Made by a program: the position numbers and the translations under genes
The notes under the pieces: model-generated
What the model was told of the DNA's origin: nothing
Databases searched by the model: none
The model's input: the letters and a program-made list of their open reading frames with translations, nothing else
Assembly (NCBI RefSeq): GCF_023213175.1
Contig: NZ_CP093312.1
Span: 682,001 to 746,000 of the forward strand
Length of the DNA stretch: 64,000 bases
Reading direction: 5' to 3'
Origin: Sulfurovum sp. XGS-02
Lineage (GTDB): Bacteria; Campylobacterota; Campylobacteria; Campylobacterales; Sulfurovaceae
Part shown: positions 59,975 to 64,000 of the stretch, piece after piece
Numbering within the stretch: position 1 is the stretch's first letter
How the letters are laid out: every line of letters begins with the position of its first letter

Positions 59975-62599
59975 ATGACAGAAACAGAAGCATTAGTCAA
60001 AGCAAATATTGAAAAATACAAGAAACTTGATAAAGGTGAGTGGGATGAAGAAGCCCTCATAGAGGCGCAGAACAATATAGAATTCGTTAAGCAGTTCAAA
60101 GCAGAACTCTCTAAAGAACTTTTTGGACAGGATCAGGCGATCAATGTGGTTGCCAACAGTATGAAAACCACTGTCAAGGATCAAAAAGGACCGAAGGCCA
60201 CCTATCTTTTTTTAGGACCTCCGGCTACGGGTAAGACCTTCCTCGCAGAGTTGATGGCAGAACATATACCGAAGTATAAGATCATGAAGTTCGACATGAC
60301 ACAGTACCATCAGCAAAACGGTGGAGAGTTGTACGGATATCCTGCCGGATGGAAAGGGTATGGTGTCGGTCAGCTCACCGGCTTTGTACATAGAAATCCC
60401 AAGGCTGTCATCGTACTTGATTCTTTTGAGAAGTGTGACAATGTCATCCAAAACAACCTTTTTTCCATCTTTGAAGGCGGTAAGATGCGTGATGCATGTG
60501 GTTGGGATAAGATCACAGATGAGCCGTGTAATGAAGACCCTGATATTATCTACAACGATGAAAATGCAAACTACATGGTGGATTTTACAGAAGCAATTTT
60601 TATCATTACGACGAGTGTAGGTAAAGAGCTCTACCAAGACTACAGATTTCAAGATCTGGTCGAGAAAGATTATGTACAAGCCGAATCTATGATCCTTGAA
60701 GCGATCAAGAGAGAGAAGAAGCGTGAGAGCAGAAGCGGTGGTGTCCAGGAAGCCATCGTACCCGAACTTGTTTCCAGGTTCTCTAAAGCACACATTGTCC
60801 TCTTCAATAAGCTGGAGTATGACGCCTTTGAAAAAATATCCAAAAGGGTCTTTCTGGGCTATAAAGATGAGTTTTATGACCAGTATAATATCGAGTTTGT
60901 TGTAGGGAAGAATTTTGATAACTTCTTGACGATACAGATGCTTAACTTCGCTCCGGAACTGGATGCAAGACGTCTTAAAGAGAAGGTGAGTACTTTCTTC
61001 TTTAACAGGATCACACAATTCATGCAGGATTCGGATAAGCCGATCATGTATTTCAAGCAGATAAAGGTATCTCTCTCCAAAGAGTCTGTAGCATTTATCA
61101 AAGAGCGTGTCATGCCGCTTATTGAAAATGAAACACTGGTAAGAGAGTTGTTCAGAAAAAATACGACACTGGATATCAGCGATACCATTTCTGAGAAGAA
61201 CGGTGTGATTACCTATAAGGTCAACTCGTGCAAGTTTTCACAAGTCGTGAGGATCAAAGACTTTAGCGAAGATGGTCTTGTTTTTGATATCCCTAATGTC
61301 TCTTTTAATGATATTGCGGGGCACCATAAGGCAAAACAGAGACTAGGCGAGGTCATCAATTTCTTTAAAGAGCCGAAGCTCCTGGAAAGTTTTAATATAG
61401 CGCCGCCGAAAGGTATGCTGTTGTATGGACCTCCGGGTACAGGAAAGACGATGCTCGCAAAAGCGTTTGCCAAAGAGGCGGAACTCCCTTTTATCTCGAC
61501 TACGGGACTTGAGCTGCTACAACCTGAGAAGACCAAATCGATCTTTACACGGGCAAAAGCGTATGCACCTGCTATCATCTTCATTGACGAGATCGATACC
61601 ATAGGAAGACGTGACGGCGAAAACGGCAGGGAAGTACCTATCAACAAACTCCTATCGGAGATGGACGGTTTTGCAGGGCGAAAAGGCGAAGATATCTTTG
61701 TGATCGCTGCAACCAATTATAAAGAAAATATCGATCCTGCCATTATCAGACCGGGAAGGGTAGAGATTCATATAGAGGTCAACAATCTTGATAAAGATGC
61801 AAGACAGTACTTCTTAGATAAAGTGATCAATGAAAAACCTACCAGTGGTACATTTGATATGAAGAAACTGCTGATGTATACCACAGGGTTTACAGGTTCC
61901 CAACTTGAAATGCTAGGAAAAGAAGCTTCTTTCTACTGTCTGCGTCATGGCTTGCCTGCAATCACCCAGGACATTCTCATTGATCAGATCAATACGATCA
62001 AATATGGTGAGAGACAATCTTACCTCTCTCTTGAACAGATGTTTGAAGAGACTGCAGTCTATGAAGCGGGACGTGCAGTCATCTCCAAGGTGTTAATGCC
62101 TCATATTCATATAGAGCATGTAAGCATTACGCCTAAAGACAATAATGAGCATTTCATTTCGCACAACTACAGTGATGTGCAAGAGAACATGACGGTCAAA
62201 GATTTTAAAGACAAGATATCTGTATCACTGGCGGGAAGAGCAGCCCAGATCAAACAGTTCGGTGATATAGAAGGCATGGACTCCGGTGCTTCAAATGACC
62301 TGCAACAGGCCACACGTGATGCCTACGTAGCTATCGCACATTACGGAATGGATAAAGAGGTCGGATATATCAATATCAATGGTGTGATGGATGCACAACA
62401 AAAATCTGTTGCCAATAAAGATACAGAACACTATCATGAGAAAATAGACTCGGCACTTGAACGCTGGATGACTGAAGGTCAACGCACAGTGGTTGATTTG
62501 GTTAATGAGAATTGGAGTACGATAGAAAAACTCTCTAAAATTCTTCTTCAAAAAGAGATCATCTATGCAGATGAATTGGATGAGATCCTGGCAAGTTAA
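59975..62599 (+). CDS. Fused ClpB-like AAA / FtsH-like AAA with inactive M41 peptidase domain
   Basis: 874 residues, no membrane helix. Residues 45-330 form a ClpB/ClpA D2-like AAA+ module: GPPATGKT at 81-88 (Walker A), VIVLDSFEK at 145-153 (Walker B with the usual glutamate replaced by serine), then FIITTSVG and VPELVSRFSKAHIV. Residues 440-660 are an FtsH-type AAA: GPPGTGKT at 485-492, IIFIDE at 534-539, RPGR at 592-595. Residues 670-874 match the M41 peptidase, but the HEAGH zinc site is YEAGR at 696-700, so both histidine ligands are lost, while the later SGASNDLQQA (Asp775) remains. It should therefore be an ATP-driven unfoldase without protease activity. FtsH's two N-terminal helices are absent. 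Confidence 0.85.
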   Translation: MTETEALVKANIEKYKKLDKGEWDEEALIEAQNNIEFVKQFKAELSKELFGQDQAINVVANSMKTTVKDQKGPKATYLFLGPPATGKTFLAELMAEHIPKYKIMKFDMTQYHQQNGGELYGYPAGWKGYGVGQLTGFVHRNPKAVIVLDSFEKCDNVIQNNLFSIFEGGKMRDACGWDKITDEPCNEDPDIIYNDENANYMVDFTEAIFIITTSVGKELYQDYRFQDLVEKDYVQAESMILEAIKREKKRESRSGGVQEAIVPELVSRFSKAHIVLFNKLEYDAFEKISKRVFLGYKDEFYDQYNIEFVVGKNFDNFLTIQMLNFAPELDARRLKEKVSTFFFNRITQFMQDSDKPIMYFKQIKVSLSKESVAFIKERVMPLIENETLVRELFRKNTTLDISDTISEKNGVITYKVNSCKFSQVVRIKDFSEDGLVFDIPNVSFNDIAGHHKAKQRLGEVINFFKEPKLLESFNIAPPKGMLLYGPPGTGKTMLAKAFAKEAELPFISTTGLELLQPEKTKSIFTRAKAYAPAIIFIDEIDTIGRRDGENGREVPINKLLSEMDGFAGRKGEDIFVIAATNYKENIDPAIIRPGRVEIHIEVNNLDKDARQYFLDKVINEKPTSGTFDMKKLLMYTTGFTGSQLEMLGKEASFYCLRHGLPAITQDILIDQINTIKYGERQSYLSLEQMFEETAVYEAGRAVISKVLMPHIHIEHVSITPKDNNEHFISHNYSDVQENMTVKDFKDKISVSLAGRAAQIKQFGDIEGMDSGASNDLQQATRDAYVAIAHYGMDKEVGYININGVMDAQQKSVANKDTEHYHEKIDSALERWMTEGQRTVVDLVNENWSTIEKLSKILLQKEIIYADELDEILAS

Positions 62600-62614
62600 T
62601 ATGCTATGGGAGTA

Positions 62615-62635
62615 GGGACTTTAAAATAAAGTCTC
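62615..62635 (+). terminator. Hairpin terminator after the AAA fusion gene
   Basis: GGGACTTTA/TAAAGTCTC stem (one G-T pair) with loop AAA, 16 bases after the stop; followed by TCCAAAG, no T run. Confidence 0.5.
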
Positions 62636-62685
62636 TCCAAAGAACAGATTCATGTTAAAATGGAACTGTGCTTTAAGCGTACACC

Positions 62686-63078
62686 TTAGCCGATGTTCGG
62701 CGCAGTTTGTGCATCCCATTTTGAGATGTGTTGTGTGTACCACTTTTTAAAGTCTTTTTCCAAAAAGCCCTGCAGCTCTTTTGGACCTTTGAGTACTTCC
62801 CAACGTTTATGAAATTTTTCCAATTTCTTTCTTATGACATCATGATCGCTTTTATGCATCTGCATGTCGGAGTAAGCACTCTGCTCCATCATGTCTTCTT
62901 CAGTTTTAAAGTGGTTCTCTATTTCAGTGAGGAATCCCGGGAAGAGTTCATCCACTTTTTCTACATCTTTGGCTTTCACAGCATCGTAAAAATTGTTGAT
63001 CACTTCCATCTCATCTTCATGCAGCATATTCATCATGGCATTTGCCACTTGTTGCACATCTTGTGGTTGAATTAGCAT
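62686..63078 (-). CDS. Hemerythrin-like protein
   Basis: 130 residues. Di-iron ligands of hemerythrin are visible: LHEDEMEVINNFYDAV (H-x3-E type), HFKTEEDMMEQSAY (HFxxEExxM) and MHKSDHDVI (HxxxH), and the late WYTQHISKWD (H-x4-D). This is a bacteriohemerythrin domain without a fused chemotaxis part, so it binds or senses oxygen. The start at 63078 has GGAGGT five bases before the ATG; the frame from 63093 is only five residues longer. It lies among haemoglobin and other redox genes. Confidence 0.9.
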   Translation of the reverse strand: MLIQPQDVQQVANAMMNMLHEDEMEVINNFYDAVKAKDVEKVDELFPGFLTEIENHFKTEEDMMEQSAYSDMQMHKSDHDVIRKKLEKFHKRWEVLKGPKELQGFLEKDFKKWYTQHISKWDAQTAPNIG

Positions 63079-63210
63079 TTTACCTCCATACAATTGGTTT
63101 ACAAAAAAGATTATAGCTACAAAAGTTTATAGTTACTGAAAGATAGCAATATGTTTCAATATTTAAAGTCTAAATGAGTAGATGGAAACGTGAGATACGA
63201 TAGACTAAGA

Positions 63211-63522
63211 TTACACTTCTTCAATCAAGCACACTAGATCAAAACCTTCTTTTTTTGCTTTTTCTTCGATCATCTCTGCTTTGGTTTGCGCTATTTCAAA
63301 CATATATCCACCACAAAACCCTTCACCATTGGTGACGATCTCATGGGCAATAGCTTCTGCCTCTTCCTGATCTTTATGAAACACTTCTTTGAGCATTGTC
63401 ATACAAAATTCCCATGAAACATGCTTATCATTGATGATTGAAAGAAGACACATTTTAGGTGTATCGAACTCTGTTTTCAAGTAAGCTTTGAGTGTTTTGG
63501 GCTTTTTAATCGTTACTGGCAT
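63211..63522 (-). CDS. clpS: ATP-dependent Clp protease adaptor ClpS
   Basis: 103 residues. The ClpS core reads CLLSIINDKHVSWEFCMTML, EVFHKDQEEAEAIAHEIVTNGEGFCGGY and FEIAQTKAEMIEEKAKKEGF. These hold the ND pair at the ligand-binding site, the conserved histidine (here HEIVTNG instead of HxxG) and the CGxY-x3-A segment. It gives N-degron substrates to ClpA-type AAA proteins. The start at 63522 follows AGGAACACT; the frame from 63570 is longer but lacks support. No clpA is in the window, but the ClpB-like/FtsH fusion lies 0.6 kb away. Confidence 0.82.
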   Translation of the reverse strand: MPVTIKKPKTLKAYLKTEFDTPKMCLLSIINDKHVSWEFCMTMLKEVFHKDQEEAEAIAHEIVTNGEGFCGGYMFEIAQTKAEMIEEKAKKEGFDLVCLIEEV

Positions 63523-63664
63523 AGTGTTCCTAACTGCTCTAGATAATTTATCGTTTACTATTATACCCAAAAAACCTATAGGTTACTTCGAGGGGGTGTG
63601 ATGCTATCTATTGGATACAGCAGATAGAGAGGAAAGAAGTGTTCCGGTTTTTGATAAATCCTGC

Positions 63665-63670
63665 TATAAT
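63665..63670 (+). promoter_or_regulatory. Extended -10 box (TGCTATAAT)
   Basis: TGCTATAAT is an extended -10 element 66 bases before the ATA at 63736 and over 110 bases before the first ATG of the last gene. Confidence 0.45.
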
Positions 63671-63735
63671 TCCATTTCAAAAAAACATCTTATTAGCGTG
63701 AGTGTTTACAGACGGTTTGTATAAAAGGATCAAGC

Positions 63736-64000
63736 ATAGAACTTCAAAGCAGTATTAACAGAGAAAACCTTCGGATCTTAATGACTTTGTTTTATGAGAA
63801 AGCGTTAGAAGATGAAGTCTTGGCTCCTTTTTTTATAGATGAGATCGGTGATGATCTAAGCAGTGAGGATTGGTTTGAACACATAGATCTTTTAGCAGAT
63901 TTCTGGTTGGCTAAAATGCTGGGAGAAGACACGTACTACGGAAATTTCGTAGGTGCACATGTCAAGATGCCTCATTTAAAACGAGAAACGTTTACGAGAT
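63736..64000 (+). CDS. Second group III truncated haemoglobin, 3' end cut by the window
   Basis: The visible 88 codons carry INRENLRILMTLFYEKALED, then EVLAPFFIDEIGDDLSSEDW, FEHIDLLADFWLAKMLGE and GAHVKMPHLKRETFTR, matching group III haemoglobins with the helix F histidine in GAHVKMP. The family's first helix (SINRENLRILM) lies before the first ATG at 63781, and no ATG, GTG or TTG is found upstream before an in-frame stop at about 63694. AAAAGGA stands six bases before an ATA at 63736, which I take as the likely initiation codon. A sequencing change from ATG is the alternative. The end is outside the window. Confidence 0.7.
   Translation, partial: MELQSSINRENLRILMTLFYEKALEDEVLAPFFIDEIGDDLSSEDWFEHIDLLADFWLAKMLGEDTYYGNFVGAHVKMPHLKRETFTR

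Noticed and set aside
60212-61018. 268-codon frame opposite the AAA fusion gene
   Set aside because: It mirrors the conserved first AAA domain and has no initiation signal or known pattern.

Overview
The window looks like chromosome from a chemolithotrophic member of the Campylobacterota, closest in character to Sulfurovum or Sulfurimonas. This is inferred from gene content, not from a database search. The supporting genes are aconitase B, a five-gene 2-oxoacid:ferredoxin oxidoreductase operon of the kind used in the reductive TCA cycle, arginine decarboxylase with a carboxy(nor)spermidine dehydrogenase, group III truncated haemoglobins, many short AT-rich intergenic gaps with TATAAT-type -10 boxes, and a base composition near 40% GC. 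No phage, CRISPR array, rRNA operon or complete insertion sequence is visible.

Layout. 1-2425: the end of a thiamine phosphate synthase-like gene, then four unfamiliar genes, including a degenerate FtsK-like protein and an alpha/beta-hydrolase-fold protein without its nucleophile serine. 2490-6030: an AT-rich accessory island in which three full copies and several partial copies of a palindromic repeat separate single genes (a hydrolase, a secreted SoxZ-SoxY-like fusion, a secreted protein with a duplicated module). It ends in one attC-like structure. 6070-10080: small housekeeping genes (YjbR, Ogt, methyltransferase, hydrolase, EamA transporter, DUF2237). 10500-17045: a five-gene minus-strand operon for lipid handling (MerR regulator, MFS-PlsC-AMP-ligase fusion, fatty acid hydroxylase, small exported protein, HTTM-DCC protein). 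17160-25274: DUF2461, ElyC-like, carboxyspermidine dehydrogenase, AEC and DedA membrane proteins, aspartate aminotransferase, CysE, SpeA. 25344-28705: an Mla-type lipid transport operon (STAS-permease, ATPase, MCE protein, lipoprotein), followed by an outer-membrane barrel. 29532-32326: ubiX-coaD-tmk-hisS, tightly overlapping. 32408-32696: three minus-strand tRNAs.

32866-50994: type II NADH dehydrogenase-like protein, FtsK, AcnB, thioesterase, Fn3 lipoprotein, PgeF-like protein, RodA, tRNA-Met, SelO, a Kef-type antiporter, a MOSC protein and several unknowns. 50995-51517: a long regulatory gap with a paired direct repeat, two inverted repeats and a small ORF. 51518-55287: the five-subunit oxidoreductase. 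55489-59872: an atypical trigger factor, a leucine-rich-repeat protein, truncated haemoglobin, rhodanese, an LRV-repeat protein and a duplicated small protein. 59975-62599: an AAA protein that fuses a ClpB-like module to an FtsH-like ATPase plus an M41 domain whose zinc motif is destroyed. The window ends with hemerythrin, ClpS and the start of a second truncated haemoglobin.

How the parts fit. AcnB and the 2-oxoacid oxidoreductase serve central carbon metabolism. Mla, Aas-like, HTTM, fatty acid hydroxylase and DedA genes deal with membrane lipids. Haemoglobins and hemerythrin deal with oxygen or NO. The most unusual items are the FtsH-like pseudoprotease fusion, the trigger factor lacking its ribosome-docking signature, and the cassette-like island with the SoxZ-SoxY fusion.
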